Positions 45,526-60,068 of a stretch of DNA of 64,000 nucleotides are shown one piece after another. Position 1 is the stretch's first letter. Each line of letters begins with the position of its first letter. Below the pieces are notes generated by a model. That model had not been told where the DNA came from and searched no databases. It saw only the letters and a list, made by a program, of their open reading frames with translations. The translations under genes were made by a program, and so were the position numbers. Source of the DNA: Melampsora larici-populina 98AG31 (Eukaryota; Basidiomycota; Pucciniomycetes; Pucciniales; Melampsoraceae); NCBI RefSeq assembly GCF_000204055.1, contig NW_006768791.1:167767-231766 (forward strand). The letters run 5' to 3'.

Positions 45526-48500
45526 TCATAATGAGGCTACAAATTTAGCCGGATCAAGTGATTCATACTCGCTCTCAGGTGGTAGTGCTTCAAGACCATC
45601 GAGTAAGTTCTTCTTCAATCCACTTCCTTCAAGCCCAGTACTATTGTTAGTTGTTGAGGTGATCGTCGATTCAGGTTTTGATTCAGAAATCGCAAAGAGA
45701 TCAAGGATTTGATCAGTATCTAATGAAGCCAAATTCGAGTTTTGTTGATTAACAATCGAAGTGGCAATATTAAGCTTGAATCGTTGAAGGCTTTCATTGA
45801 TCAAATCAAATCAAATCATTCTATCAGTCTTTCATTCTTCACCATCAAAGATCTCACTCTAAAAAAGAAAACCCACCCCATGATCTTCTCTTCCAAAGTC
45901 GCCCTAGTAATCAATCGGTAAACATTGACAACTTTCTTCTGACCCAATCGATGCGCTCTATAAACATTGAACACACGATCACATCAGCCAGAGATATCAA
46001 TTAGATCAGGAAATTATTGATTCACCTGTCCATGGCCTGTAAATCTTTCATCGGGTTCCAATCATGTTCCACAAAGATCACCGTATCAGCTCCGGTCAAG
46101 TTGAGCCCAAGACCACCGACATGGGTGGTCAACAGTAAACAATCAATACTTGGGTCAGCATTGAAAGTTTGAACTATATCATGTCGTTTAGATGCCTCTG
46201 TAGTACCATCCATACGCATAAAGGTGACCGTGGGCATATGATTTTTGAACAAATCGTGCTCGATGATATCCAGCATCTCCCTCATTTGACAAAAGATCAG
46301 TACCCGATGCTGAGGAATGGTGCCGCCACTCGTCGTCGTTCCTGCGCCATCTTCAGTAACAGTTTCAATGAGAGTCGTCGCAGTGGTCAGACCGATTCCA
46401 CAGTCTCTGAGAATTTGACGAAGAGCCAAAAGTTTAGGAGCGTGGCTGATATCACGATATCCTTTCGATCCGAGTTTGTTGATGATGGCCTGATGCTGAG
46501 GCACTTCAGGTCGAATAACCATGGCGGGATGATTGACCAATTTCTTGAGGTACTGTAATGCTTGGAAGACGTGTTGTGAAGATGGATCTTGTCCGTTGGC
46601 TGCATTCTTCGATTTCTTGACTAGGCCTTCTGCTTCGTCCTTTGCTCGCGATTTCGAAAAGTCTTCGTATAGTTGCTTTTGTAATGCAGACAATTCACAA
46701 TAATAGTCTTGAATGATCTTCGGCGGTAGGTCATCCAACACATCCTCTTTCAAACGTCTCAACAAGAAAGGCAAGACTTGTTTGTGCAAGGCCTCTAACG
46801 CCAACGCACCTGCCTCCTGTTCCTTGGTCGAGCTCTTAGCATCTCGACTCATACTGATCGGTCGACCGAATCGCTCGTTGAAGTATTTCTCCGTACCCAA
46901 AAACCCAGGCATCAAGAAATCAAACAAACTCCATAGTTCGAGGGCATTGTTCTGGATCGGAGTGCCTGAGAGGATTAGTCGATGATTAGCCTTTAACATC
47001 TTCACGGCTTTGGAAAGTTTTGACTTTGCGTTCTTGATGATGTGGCCTTCGTCAAGAATACAATAATTCCAAGAGACTTTTGACAGTTGTTCGATATCAT
47101 TTCGCACGATATCGTAGGACATGATGACCACATCATGTTTCTTGATCTTTTTGACCAAGGATGATCGCTCTTGTGGCCCACCGACATAGAGCAACGGTTT
47201 AAGTTTCGAAGCGTACGTTTTGATTTCATGTGCCCAATGTCCAGTCAGAGTAGGCGGGCAGACGACCAAGGAGGGTAGGTGGACGGTGTCTAGCGATTTG
47301 GTTTGTTTGTGTAGCTCCGCTCGTTCGTGGTGTTTGCTAGCGAGGATACATATCGATTGAAGTGTCTTTCCCAGACCCATATCTAAGAAAAACAAAAGGT
47401 TAGTGAGCTGAATGAATACATATGACTTATATATAAGATACTGACCATCACAAAGTACCCCGTGCAATTGATATTTTGCTAAAAACGCCAACCAACTGAT
47501 GCCTTCTCGTTGATATTTTCTTAGGTCAGCCTTGATGTCTACAGGAATTTCGTATTGTTCAATCTTGCTACCTCCCAACAATTGAGACAAGAAAGTGCGT
47601 TCCGATTGCCGCTTTTCGAGCATCTCTTGTGAAAATCCCGGTGGGTCTGGGACACCGAGTTCGAGTGGCATGAGCTTGATCAGGCAAGCAAACGTGTGTG
47701 TAGCCACGTATCGAACGTCGTCATCAGTATCGCTCATCCTGCCTAGAACTGGGACAATGAGGAAGATGATGTATGCCAGGATCTTGATATTTAAAACCTC
47801 GACCAATCCTTTGAATACGAAAGTTGCGCATCGAGCGAATGTCAGTAATGAAACTTGGATATACTCAATATACCAAATGGGAACGAATACTCACTTGACA
47901 CCATCTCAATCGCACCCCGCCGATGAGCAAGGTTGAGGGGATCGGCAATCAAGGGCAGAACACGAGTAACGACCTCATGAAGACCTTCATCAGGCAGAAA
48001 GCTGCATAGTGCAGCATAACATTTGACAGCGGAATACCGAACGACTGAAAATTTGCTTCTAGTAGCTTGACACAATGGAGCGAAGAGAGTCGCCAAACGG
48101 GGATGAGAGGAGAGTGGTAGACTGCTGGCGACAGCCGGTAAGACGGTAAGACAATCGAGTAGGTCCTGTCCTAATTTGGGTTGGGCGGGCTCGTTCTCCA
48201 TTCGCTGATCTGCCGCTTCCACATCACCGGTGTTGAACAGCGTCAAAAGAGGTTCAGACATACAGTTCCATAACTTTGGAATTCGATCAATTAGATCATC
48301 CCCGAATTTTGCAGCCAGTGACGATAGTGCTAGTTCAGCACCACGTCTCAACAGTTTGGCTTGAGAGCTAGCCTCATCTGATGATGCTTCGGAAGTCAGC
48401 CCGCTGTCACTGGCACCTGTCGAAGGTCGTATACCGTTGTCCTGGGCTAGAAAGATCCCGCGCTTGCTCGCTTTGCCCTTGACAAACGTCGGTGTTTGAG

Positions 48501-51500
48501 ACTCGTCTTGACAAAGGTAGGTTGATAGGTTACCGATGATCTTGTCCGTAGGATCGTTCTTGACAGGTGAATTGGGAGAGGTGCAGATGTCTACAAAGGA
48601 CGCTAGGGCGTTCGCTGATCTAGTCTGCAAATCGATAATCGTCTCGTTCTAAAAGACCAGGCTAAGCTTAGCATACGAGTAGTAAAAGTCATACAAACAA
48701 AAAAATCGGACACACCTTGATACTTTGTGTCAAACCTTTGATCAACGGCGATATTTTGCCTGGAATCTCTCTTAGAGCCACAACGGCTGAAGCGACAGTT
48801 GCGTCCAATTGAGTATCGAAGATCACCCGATCTTTTTCATACATGCCGATGACATCCTGTAATTTCCTGCGCCTGTCTTCCAAGCTAGCAATCGCCATCT
48901 TCTTGGAGCCTCGACCCACGAGTGGTATGAGGGCAGGGTAGTCTTGATTCACCACCTTCAGCGCCGACTCGATAGTGAAATCGCAGGCAGGTAATTTAGG
49001 GATCTTCTCGGCTGGTACTTTTCCCAGACTGGCAAACGTAGCAAAGAGTCCTTCAGAGTCTTTCTTGATACCTGCTAGATATGATTCCAATTCGGCGTAA
49101 GTGATACTAGGCCCAGTGAAAAGTGTCGAAGAACGCAGCTTGTTAGATATGGGCTGTATGGCTTCGATTTGTCCCAGGTTAACTTCTGAAACTTCGCCAG
49201 AGGGTGCATGAGCGTAGTCCAACGCCCAATCCTCCAACATGATGGCTGAGATCATCCGAGGCAGAGCGAATTCCGAGTCCAATGCCGTCAGTATTGCTTC
49301 AGTAAACAGCTGGAGTTGATCTAGTCGAGTGAGCTTTGACATCAGATGGCCCAAAGCTTTCGCAGCAGCCAACCGACCGCGCATGATGTCATCGATCGAG
49401 ACGAGGGATAGATCTTGTGCCATGATCGATTTGTCGACGTTGTGAATCAGGTGTAAGTCTTGAGCTGCCGTATATTTCGAGTTGGGAATCGCGGTAAAGA
49501 AAAGGGTAGCGTCTAGTTTTTTGGTGCGCGGTGTTGTGACGAGTTGAAACCATCCGGCAATATGCAAACGAACAATTTCTATCAACATCTGAGTCGTTTC
49601 TGGCTTCTCGACCAACTCGTCGATCATAGCATTCCAAAGCTGATTTGAAAGAGACCGGATGTCGGGGCGCTCCTCGACTAGCATATTTTGATACATGAGG
49701 CATAAAACCTTCTCATCAATCCAAGATCCAAGGTCGAGATCGGGCATGCGAAGGAAAACAGCAAGCGCTTTGACAACGGATAATCGAACGCTGGATATGG
49801 TGTGGCGGAAGAAGGGGAAGAGCCGGGGAATAAGCGTAGGTAGACTCCGGCCGGCGAAACTGGACAATTGAGTCAGCACACTAGGGTAGGTGATCAGATT
49901 GGCTAAGATAAACAGACGTTAATGAGACATGAGCAACAATTTCTGTACGAACAAGGGCATCACAAGTATGCTTACCTAGAAGATCCATGATGTTACCGAC
50001 AGAGCTTGATAAATCATCTTTGGAACTTCCAAGCGCGTCCCACAAGACATCCAATAGTTCGGCCAGCATGGTCGGAAGCCCTTTAACGATCAAATCCGTG
50101 ACAGGTAGAAGGGCTCCGGAGGCAGCAGCTCGGACATCATCATCGTGGTCTCTCAGTCCGATCAATGAAGACTTTGTGATGATCGAAAGTAGGTTTGGGA
50201 ACGCAGGGGGACTGGAAGCTTGTTGACTGGTAGAAACAGGTGGATCGGCGATGACTTGATCGGATGAAGGGTCGTCCAACTTCATGATCGTCTCATCTGG
50301 ATCTTCAGGGTTTCTTGTTAGCACGGGTTTTGATTCTTCGTCATCACTCTTGAGGCAAGCTGCTTGAGTTGGCCCCATAAAGTCGAGCTTAAAGTTGTCA
50401 CGCAAGTCGTTGATCTTGACGGCAATCAAATATTTCATTCCGATGAGGCCGGCATGGCGCACTTGCCACACATATCCTCTTTGACCCGGTGATTTCGCAT
50501 TCTTCTGCTCAACCATACCACTGAGCACTTCCAAGATTCTTTCGAGACGGTCTCGATCCAGCCATTTCGCGACTAAGCTGATGCCTTGAGCACCGGTCTC
50601 CCTCACAGGCGCCACCACTTGATCCCCCACATAGTCGCCAAATCGATCCAGGCATAACATACAGATCAACCGAAGACCAAGGTCTTCCATCCAAACTTGG
50701 TGATGGTGATGGTTGAGGGCACGAGTTACTCCAACATGTTTACCAGCACCAAAGCCTTGAATCTTGAGAAGTGGGATGAGACCCAAGGCAGCACCATGAC
50801 GAAATTCCCATTGAGAAGAAAACATATCGATCATCAGGACCTCTACAAAGGATGAAAAGGGCCATTCGCCCTCGATGTACTGAAGTCGATGATCGGATTG
50901 CATTGTACTGGCTGGTGTGTTGACCTCTCCCCCGCCCGCTTGTTTAGCAGATTCGGCAGCTGCTCGAGCTTTGGCCTTGGCACCGGGATCGATGATAACC
51001 ACATTCTCCTTGGAGAGCTCAATCGAAGGTAAAGTTGATGAGGGGTGATCGGCTTGGAGTTCTGTGTTGGTGAGAGGCAGGGCTGGTACAGCAATCCGAG
51101 AGGGACTTTCGCCCGGTAATGACCCCGCTTGTTCGATGATGCGTAACTTGGCAGGTCCGGAAGTTGGTATCGCGCCATTTTGCAGGGTAGATGAGGTGTT
51201 ATTTGTAAACGCGGGAAGAGCACTTGAGATAGAGCCGGAAGAGGCCGCAGAGACATTGCCCTTTCCAAATGCCTTACGTTTTCGTTTCATCGCGTTCCGC
51301 TCCCTAGCCGATAGTCCTTCCAAGTTAGGTTCGGAAGTCTCCGCAGAAGGAGTAGCAGTTGCTGGAAGGGGAATGAGTGTGGTGGTAGGAGTGGATTGGG
51401 TCGTCAACGCATCCTCGTCAGTGAAAGACGGGCTATGAGTCGAGATATACTGCTGTCCATGAGTATCTGGGTGTGTGCAAGGCCTTTCAGAATTCAATGG

Positions 51501-52499
51501 GTTGCTGAAAGGCAGTTGGGAGGTGGGCGGAACCGAAACTGAAGGATGGAGCGGGGAACGCTCATCAGCGTCCGTCGGTGGGGGAGAGTGCGAAACAGCG
51601 ACAGGGGATTGGACGAGAGTTGAACCATTGGTACTGTCTTCGAGTTCTTTATTGACATCCATGCCAACTGAGTCCATATCGAGACCTCCGAAACAGCCTA
51701 GACCAAGGCCTAGCTTGCTGGCAACGTCGCGTTTGGCGGCCATCAAGGTCTCATGGGAACGTGGATGAGATGATCGGTAATCAAACTCCTTGCCAGCTGA
51801 CGAGAGTAGAATGGTACCTTCGCGTAGCACGGCATCAAGATCAAAGGTGTCGAACCTAAGGCCAACACGATTGGTGGCGCTCTTGGCATCTGGAGTGACC
51901 AGGTTGGTAGGTTTGGAGTCCACAGGTGATTGAAGCTGATCGGAAGTATCAGTTTCACTGACGGATGGATCCCAGACACCGACGGCTTTCGCAATGGACT
52001 CGACGGCCTCCCCAGCAGCCAGTCGAGTTTCCCAATTCTTCGAACGCAAGTAGGGCAGGACACGACTTAGGAGATTGACGATTTCATTCCATTCGCCATC
52101 GATTCCTCTCCAGTCAGGAATATTGATCGAGGTGGCGGAAGGAGCGGAAGTGGCGGCAAGAGCAGAAGCATGTTGAATAGTCTGAGCCGCAATTTGACCA
52201 AGCTGACGAGCAGCAGTGACACGGACAGAAGGTGTTGATCCAGTGTCCAAGAGAAGCAAAAGACGGTCTAGCCTGAGTAGGTTGAGATGCGCAGGGAAGC
52301 GTGAAGGTGACGGTCAAGAAAACACAGGTGAATGAGTATATGCGCTGTAGATTCGATCAGGGTGGTGAAACTTGAAGTCAGATGGGAGAAAAGCGATTGT
52401 AAAGGTTTCTAGGGTGATTTGCAACATAACAGGCTAGCCTAATCTGTACTGTGACTTCAAAAAAGTGGGGAGGGATGAGATCACTGACCGAGTAGTCAT
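45526..52499 (-). CDS. MOT1: TATA-binding protein-associated SWI2/SNF2 ATPase Mot1 (BTAF1)
   Basis: Eight exons: 52489-52499, 49976-52272, 48716-49912, 47895-48648, 47456-47808, 46026-47382, 45877-45957 and 45526-45790; sum 6315 nt (2104 aa), in the Mot1 range. The N terminus MTTRLDRLLLLLDTGSTPSV is characteristic. HEAT repeats fill the first two thirds (SSQWEFRHGAALGLIPLLK; GLRDHDDDVRAAASGALLPV; MSDTDDDVRYVATHTFACLI), with a long disordered insertion (about 51000-51700). The C-terminal Snf2 ATPase has KYQREGISWLAFLAKYQLHG, DMGLGKTLQS (Walker A), the Mot1-specific DEGH box (CILDEGHIIKNAKS), LILSGTPIQNN, HVGGLGLNLTGADTVIF and AHRLGQKKVVNVYRLITR. Mot1 uses ATP to strip TBP from DNA in the nucleus. 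The first exon codes for only three and two-thirds codons; the junctions all keep phase. Faces EME1 tail to tail. Confidence 0.95.
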
Positions 52500-53170
52500 G
52501 GTAGCAGCAGGCCCCGCACCTGCGGGCCAGGTCCGATCTGACACAGCAGATGGCGAGAAGGGTGTAGGAGGCTAGTATAGCCCTAGAGCTTTGAGGGGAT
52601 AGGGTCGGGAGCTTCTGCCAATGACGACGCTTATCAGTCAGTTCAAGACGGTGAGGGTGGGGGGTGGATATCTGACGTTAGAGACTAGGAGTGTGATACG
52701 TGTGTGTTGCTGTGTTGTGTGTGCCGATCGTGGACATGCAAAGGGAATCGAGGTTAGGAATTGCAGAGGTACCGGCTGCCGAAGACCTTCGGTGGGAAGA
52801 GTGTATCCGCGGCTCTTGATCGGCGTACAAGCCGGCGAATCTACGTTATACCTGTAAGAGGCAGGCAAGAAAGAGGCACCAAAAATTAGCTACTGGAATA
52901 TGACCTCTCCCAAAGCCCAGCGTGTCAGAGAGCTTGAAGGGAGATGAATAGTGAGATGAAGCTATGGGATGTACAGATTCTTCAAATAGGCGGCGCGGTT
53001 GTTGTTGGTGGGGGAAAGCTGAGGATACGCGGGGGGGAAGCGCGCTCCAGAGAAGCGCGATTTATATTCTACAGCCTTACTCAAAGGGGATGCACGCTTC
53101 AAGGGAGGTGACGACAGGCGCGGACCTCAGAGCACTCAAATGAATGGTGAAGATGGGTGAAAACGGTTTA
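52500..53170. promoter_or_regulatory. Upstream region of MOT1
   Basis: GC-richer, CpG-containing DNA upstream of the MOT1 start. No second gene in the opposite direction could be supported. Confidence 0.4.
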
Positions 53171-56100
53171 GTGTAGATTTGGCACACGAAGGGGCAGTGA
53201 ATTGCAATTTGGCTAGTCGCTTTTATGTATGTTCAAGTCACCTTGATTCGAAGCAGGGGGTTTTGAAAAGGGTGCGAATCTCTTGCGTTGTGTATGTAAA
53301 TGATGCAACAAGTGTAACAAATGTGGTTAAAGCCAGGTGTCCACGTGTAATGCGGCCCGTGCCTTCCTGCGCTGAACTGCGGCTGTGTTCAATTCTGATT
53401 GTCTTCGGCTGAGCTGTGGTCACACACTCAATAATTTTACCTTTCACATGGTTGACACCAGTTTCACTCCCATGCCCTGCCGGTGACTTCAGTTTGTCGA
53501 TTCGCACCCCTGGTTCACTCCTCAGCACACCATCCCTGTTTCCCTATCCGACTGTCTATACGTTCAATAACCCTTGAATGATTATCTCGACTCGTGTGGA
53601 TGTCCACACCTCTCCTTGGCGATCAGTCTGTGTGAGGAAGGTGTAGCGGTCGTACACTACAGCCGTCTCATGAATGATCAACTATGTAGATCGATTTTGA
53701 TCGCCGCGGTCAACAGATTTTATTTGCTGAAACTTCAATGTTTTATCTGGAACGGGCCCTTATGTTATGAGCTGCTTTCTTCCTGCTGTAGTCCCACACG
53801 ATAGATCAATCGCATCATATGGTTTGTCCTGGGTCGATTTGACATTGCTTCTATTGAAATGTCGTGAGGAGAAAAAGAGATGATGGGTAGATGACCTCTT
53901 TAAAGAAAGATGTGAAGGAAAAAATATAAACATAGACTGCAAGCACAGCCGAATTATTTGATCAAAACACGATGATGTCATCGCGCTTTTGAACCGAGTG
54001 TTTGACAACATAAGTTTGATCCATCACCATAGTAGACAAACTGAAGTAGGATAGAAATGGAGAGACGGGACCAAAGAGAGCAGCGATAAAAAAGCACCAT
54101 GTGCAATCTTGTTCTGTCCTTTATAAATGATTACAACCTTTCCTTGGATCCTCATCAGGAAAAACCCCACTTCTCAGAAGAAGACAAGTGAAATCATGAA
54201 ATTATGTCGCTTGGCTTGTCTCACACAGACAATCAGATTTTCTTCCAAGGTGTGACAAGGTGTGACGAGGTGTGACGTCCATTTACCAAAGGGCATTTTT
54301 GGCAATCTTTTGACTGGGAAATCCAGAAAGTTCTCTGTACATACCTGGTGTAATTCTGTGTCTATACATAGTCCAAGACCCTAGCAGGTGAACAACACCG
54401 GGAATTGGAACACCAGTGGTATCAAGATATACGGATATGCTTCTAAAGATAACTCTTGGAAGATGTAGTCCATTTACAATGAGTTTGATAGAGTTTTTTA
54501 TGATGGTTGAAAATGTATGTGTGATTTCCGGTTTGAAAATCAAATCTTTCCCACTGGGAAAATTTTTGCTTCAGGAAATCCCATGCATTAAACTTACGGA
54601 CTGCAATTTGAAGTTGATCTTCAGATACAGGTTTCTCATTGAAGGCCCTTACCAAGGCAATATATACCACAGTCAATGTGTACTGTGCCATGCTGATTGC
54701 CTGGACAATCTGAAACATGTTGAGTGCATCTTTGTCATTGAATTTATGGAGTTCTTCAGGCTGAAGTGGTTGACCAGAATGGTATATGTTCCAGTTCCTG
54801 TATAACACATGCAACTTGTTATTGAGCTTCTCAAAAAACATGTGAACCTCTCTACACAGATCTCACCAAATGGGGTGTGAAACTGAGCAGCATTTGAAGC
54901 AAAAGTTATCAAGTCTAAATCCTTGTCAGGTTTATTTGACTTTGAGCTTCATAATTGCTCTGCTGCTTGAAAAGAATGATTCTTTATTTTTCCCTGTATG
55001 TAAACTTAAAGGCCACCTTCTATTGATGTGTAATCAGGGTTGTAGACATTTACCAACCCCTCCCAATCTTGAGACAAGATGCTGGGTGGAATTTTTGGAT
55101 TTCCCCTACAATTTGAGAAGTCAATTGACATCTTATGCACCAATCCCAGTGCTAGTTCTTCAGGTTCTTATTTAGCTGTCAGGTAGATGAGTTGATACTG
55201 AGAATTTGAGGACCAGTTCCTTTCAATGTATTTGTTGGATTTTCCAGAAGCACAAACTTCATCATCATTCCACTGGTCACGTAATTTAGTCATGTACTCC
55301 CAGCTCACGCTTGCTATGTATAAACCCTGGTACATTGTGACTTAGTTAAGTTTGATGGACTCCCAGCCATCCTCAAGTTTTTGTAGTTCATCTTTTGCGG
55401 ATCTATTGTATGCAAAAGCTTTGAGGATTCCAAGGAATGTCATCACCACCCCATTTCCCAAATTTCTCACTCCACATTGGGGCTCTTTTCACCCAGTATC
55501 TTGGGTTAATCACATCTCCATCTTGTGACCTAAATCAAGAAAGCATCCACAAATCTTATAGCAAAGTGTTGGTGATATATCCACTGCCAGAATCTTGATA
55601 CTTTGAAAAGTGCAAAATTGAGCTGGTCTATGGGCACTATTATGTTTTAGGGAAAACTTAACTAAGTCCCATTGTGCCAGGGTTTATGCACAATGGGACT
55701 TAGACAAGTTTGGCTTTAGGGGCATAACTTCCAATGTATGAGATTCAACAGTTTCCAAAATCTTTGTTTGACTTTGTGATACCTTAGACATTGTCCTGGA
55801 CTGTACGTCCAAAAATTGAATTATCTGCTTGAGGAAGGAGACCAAAATTTTGACCAACCTTCCCAGAGTTTCATTCTTGATATTTGTGTATATGCCACTG
55901 GTGAAGTATATCATATGTTTCTTTGTTTGTTGGGCAAGGTTTCTCATGCATTCCATTTTCTGGGAGCCAGGTTTATTTGCTGTGTCTATTCTTTCTAGAT
56001 TTATCTTGTTTAAAGTTCTAGGATTACCTACAAGATTCATATTGTCATCTTGGCCTCAGGCTCCACCCTGTCGATGTGTATTGAAATTGTCTGGGATATA

Positions 56101-59100
56101 TGGAATTCTTCTTTCTTCCATGGAATATGATAGTTGAGATTTATCTAAAACATACCTTTTGTGGGAGGTTGGGATAACTGAAGACCCTTTATTCGCTCTG
56201 TGTGAATAAAAGAGGGTTGAGTTGGTACTGACCTCTTGTCTAGCAATATGTTCTTTTTTTGAACATGCTTGAATGTTGACATATCTTGAGAAACCAGTGA
56301 TGGTCAGTTTTGCATTTGTGGATTGGTGGAGGCATACAGATGACTACTCAAGATTGGCAATCCACAGGAATCACTGGAGGATATGTCATCAGAAGTTGTT
56401 GCACTTGACTCAGGGAAATTCGGGTCTCTCTGATTGATGTAAATTTATATATTATATTCCATGGGAGCTGTCAAAAACTTGAAGTCCATATGACATTCTG
56501 GTTCATTGTTGTGTATCTATTTGCTTCTTGGTGAGATGGTGCATGAAAGATCAAATTTGAGTGTCCTTGAATGGGGGAATGCTTGTGTAATATTTGTGGT
56601 TGACCATCATATGTGTTTTCAAGATTTGTTTTTTCAGGCCCATTATACCAACCATGCTAGATATGAAGATTTTCTTTTAGATGTGCTGGTGCATGTTTGA
56701 GGCATTTCTGACTGAGTCCTTCACATTCAGGGTCATTGCAATATGTGAAGTCTGTCTCTGATAACATTTTGGAAGTGGTTCTTCTCCTGGTTTCATCTGA
56801 AATCCTGAACAGATTTCAAAGAAAGAAATTCCAACACAACTCAGTAGAAGGAGTTGCATTGGAACTTTCAATGTTGTGCAAATAATCATTTGAATAGTTA
56901 TGGTGATGAATTGTGGAAACACTGTGGAAATTGGTTTCACACTAGATCATTTTTCAAAGAAACCTTGAAACATGTATCTTTGATCTCCCATAACAACTGC
57001 TTCCTGCATCAAATATATTTGACATGTAGTCTGTCAGTATGTTCTGAACCTGAGGTGTTGTCTCAGAAAGTTTTTAACTGTCACATGAGTTAGTATGAGC
57101 TGCCTCAAAATTATCCCATCCGGTATCTATAACACACACATATATTTAATACTTTACAGTGGATTCAGAATCACAGCCATCTTTTGTGTCCTGCATTGAC
57201 AGAATCTTGGCTGAAGATCTTGAGTAAACATCCAACTAATTTTTTCTGTGGAGGACCAATTACATGTAGCACCAGAGTGAAGAATATTTGGTAGTCTTTA
57301 ACACATGGCTTCTGGAGCTATTGCAGTATGGCTGAACAATAAACAAGGTCCCCTGGGGGTTACACTGACAAAGTCAAAAGAGTTTTTGTTGCTTAAGTTG
57401 CAAACATGTTCTGATCTTGCAGAAACAACTCTCACTAAATCATAGCTGTGAGCACACATGGCTGAAGATATGGGCAAACAACCCTCTTCACTCTGCCGAT
57501 TTCCTCCAATCCCATGTCAGCAATTCTGAGAATTCTCAATGATCTATGAGCCAATTTGATAAGTCTTGTGAAGATTTTTATTCAAATTTCATTTGAGCTT
57601 TTGGGCACACATAAGGGCATTGTTGCATCCATGTGGGGAAAACACAGTCCTGGTGGTACTTAAATATGGAGCTACTATCTGGTCAAGGTCAAATTTGTTT
57701 TCCTCTGACTTTAACAAGATTATATCTAAAGTATAATGGATCTGATGGTGATAAGTCATGTAAAAGGTGCCTTCTTCCGTATCAGCTCTCACTAATACTC
57801 ATGAGAGTCACTTTCCGCATGGCACCTTTGGTAATGACATGAATGAATCCAACAATCAATCACTCATTCAATTTCAAAGTGTATGGTATTGGGTGGGGTG
57901 GAAACAACATTACAATGGGGGTCATGGGGATCAAAAACTTTTGAGAGATGTGTCCTATTTTTGGTTTCCTTTGCCATTTGGACATAAGTCCAGATGATAT
58001 ACATTTTGCACATGATATTGACCTTCATACATAAATAAATTGTGCACATTCTGAAGCAAATGATCCAGAAGTGTCAAAGAGATGCTGGGGTGTGAATTTT
58101 GCAGGCTTAGACTTCAGTTATATACTGTTCTGTTGTGAGATTTTGTTTTTTGTCTGGTCAAGAGGCTCAAGGCTGAGATTACTGAATTTGTTTAGGTAGG
58201 GAAAACAGGTGACTCAGTGGTAGATATTCAGCTGGTTACAAGACCACCCAAACCATCATAATGTAGGCATTTGTGGACTAAATGTGGAGTGGTTTGTGAG
58301 TTTTGAAAATGATCCCTGATATGGATTCCAAGATGTGAGTCCAATGGTAGATTACCAAATCATGATAATGATAGTGGTAATTAAAGAAACCTAAAATGAC
58401 ACACAAGCTGAACACAAACTATTGTTTGATTCATCTCATCATATAATGCACATCAAACAAGTCAGTCCTGGTTCCGCTTGGGCGGCCGCTTTTCAACTCA
58501 TGTGGTTGAAAAGGTGTTTGAATTCAGGCCTTCTTTGGTCAAAAGACTAAACCACACGGTAACTTCTTGTTGCAATACCAGCATAAAAGTGGTTGTGTGA
58601 GAATCTGGCCACAGGCTGGCCAAAAGTTCAGCGTTTGGCCAGATTTTGGATGGTGAGACTATACCGGCAAATCAGCCGGTTGTGTAGCCAGTTTAGCAGG
58701 CAAGAGATTGACCCGCCTCTTGGCAAGCAGAAGACGGTACAATGAACTGTCTTCGAGGAACACCAAATTGGAGGCTGTGAAATTAAACTTTGTTTTTCAG
58801 ATTTGCCTCTGAGACTGTAGATGTGTTTCACACCACATTTTTGGATTTTGACAAAGGGAGAGCTTCTAAAATCCATCATTTGGTCTGGGAGCTCTTCACT
58901 GTCTTCCTCAATATTGATGCCTCAACCCACATGGGGTGGATGCTGTGGCTATGTGCAGGAACAAAGCAGTTTGTTGATCAGTGTATGAATATTGCTTGTA
59001 GACAGTCAACAGGCCCCCAAATGGCCCATCCTACAGTGGCCAGCCAATCTTGCCATACGGCGGCGATCTCCGCTTGAAAAATGGTGGTATGGATCACCCC

Positions 59101-60068
59101 GTGGTGTAGCAGGAGTTCTGGGCTGGGATGTTGTGTTTCAGGGCCAAGGATATCTCCTGTTGGTCAAAATCTAGATGATTGTCATCAAATATTGTGTTTC
59201 AGGGAGCTTGATTGGTTGGGTAAATTTTATGTAGGCTTATGTTGGAGAGTTCACAAGACATTACACACAGCCATGATACAATTGAGGAATTTGTCCTCAA
59301 CAAGCATGAGACCTGCACCTAGAGCCAATTTCTCATGTTTTTTGAGACATTTCCCAAAATCTCCTGGGCCTATTCAAAATCATACAGGTTCTCAAAAATT
59401 CCAACACCTGGTAAAAAGTACAGTATTTGATACACATTCACAGCCACACCATATTGATCCCTCTAGTCCATTGGCTTTTTGCAGTGTAAGCCAAATTTAA
59501 GCTCCCCTCCCTCCTATGTCATACCTTGACCAGAAAGCCCCATTGAATATATACCAAGGTCCAAGCTATACCACAGCCACAACTTGAGCCAAGGGAGCAT
59601 CAATTAGCAAGGTTTTCTACTAAAGACCAGGTTTTCATTATACTAGGTTTACAACTTTCCCTCTCATCAAAAGATTACATCTGTTTCCCTGTGTCATAAA
59701 AATGAGAATAGCTTGCCTTTCCTATGCACATGAAGGCTTGAAGACCTGTTGGTCAAACAGTTGTACTTATGTGATTTCAACGGGTTCCCTAGGACCCAAG
59801 GGCTGAACTTGAAGTTGTGCAAACTCTTTAATCACATTGTAAGGTGAATTTATGGGAAAATAAAGATACTGTGACAATTTCATAGGGAAGAATCTAGGAC
59901 AACAATTGTATGATACAAGACAAAACATAAATATCGATTCTCGCACATGTTTTCTCGATTTGCTAAAAATATGTGGTTAAAGTTTAAGCAACTTCGTTTA
60001 CAGTGTTTGTAACTGACGTAGTTCCTTTCAGGGTTCTACGTTGCGATGACAGAAAGCTGATGCGATTA
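53171..60068. other. 6.9-kb gene-free relic region
   Basis: No intact gene. Several open fragments without continuous frames, e.g. minus strand 54443-54841 and plus strand 58790-59077, look like remnants of coding or transposon sequence. A small CpG-bearing island (GGCGGCCGC near 58483, TTGGCCAGA repeats at 58600-58650) interrupts it. Likely decayed repeats. Confidence 0.5.
55663..55702. repeat. Hairpin, 15-bp perfect stem
   Basis: TAAGTCCCATTGTGC at 55663-55677 is exactly complementary to 55688-55702, with a 10-nt loop. It could be the tip of a foldback element or a transcribed hairpin; no further extension was established. Confidence 0.6.

Noticed and set aside
46169..46558. Plus-strand frames inside MOT1 (also 46713, 47595, 51064)
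   Set aside because: Antisense shadows of a strongly conserved ATPase exon.
52621..52868. Short frames on both strands upstream of MOT1
   Set aside because: Opposite-strand shadows of each other without motifs; region is more likely promoter.
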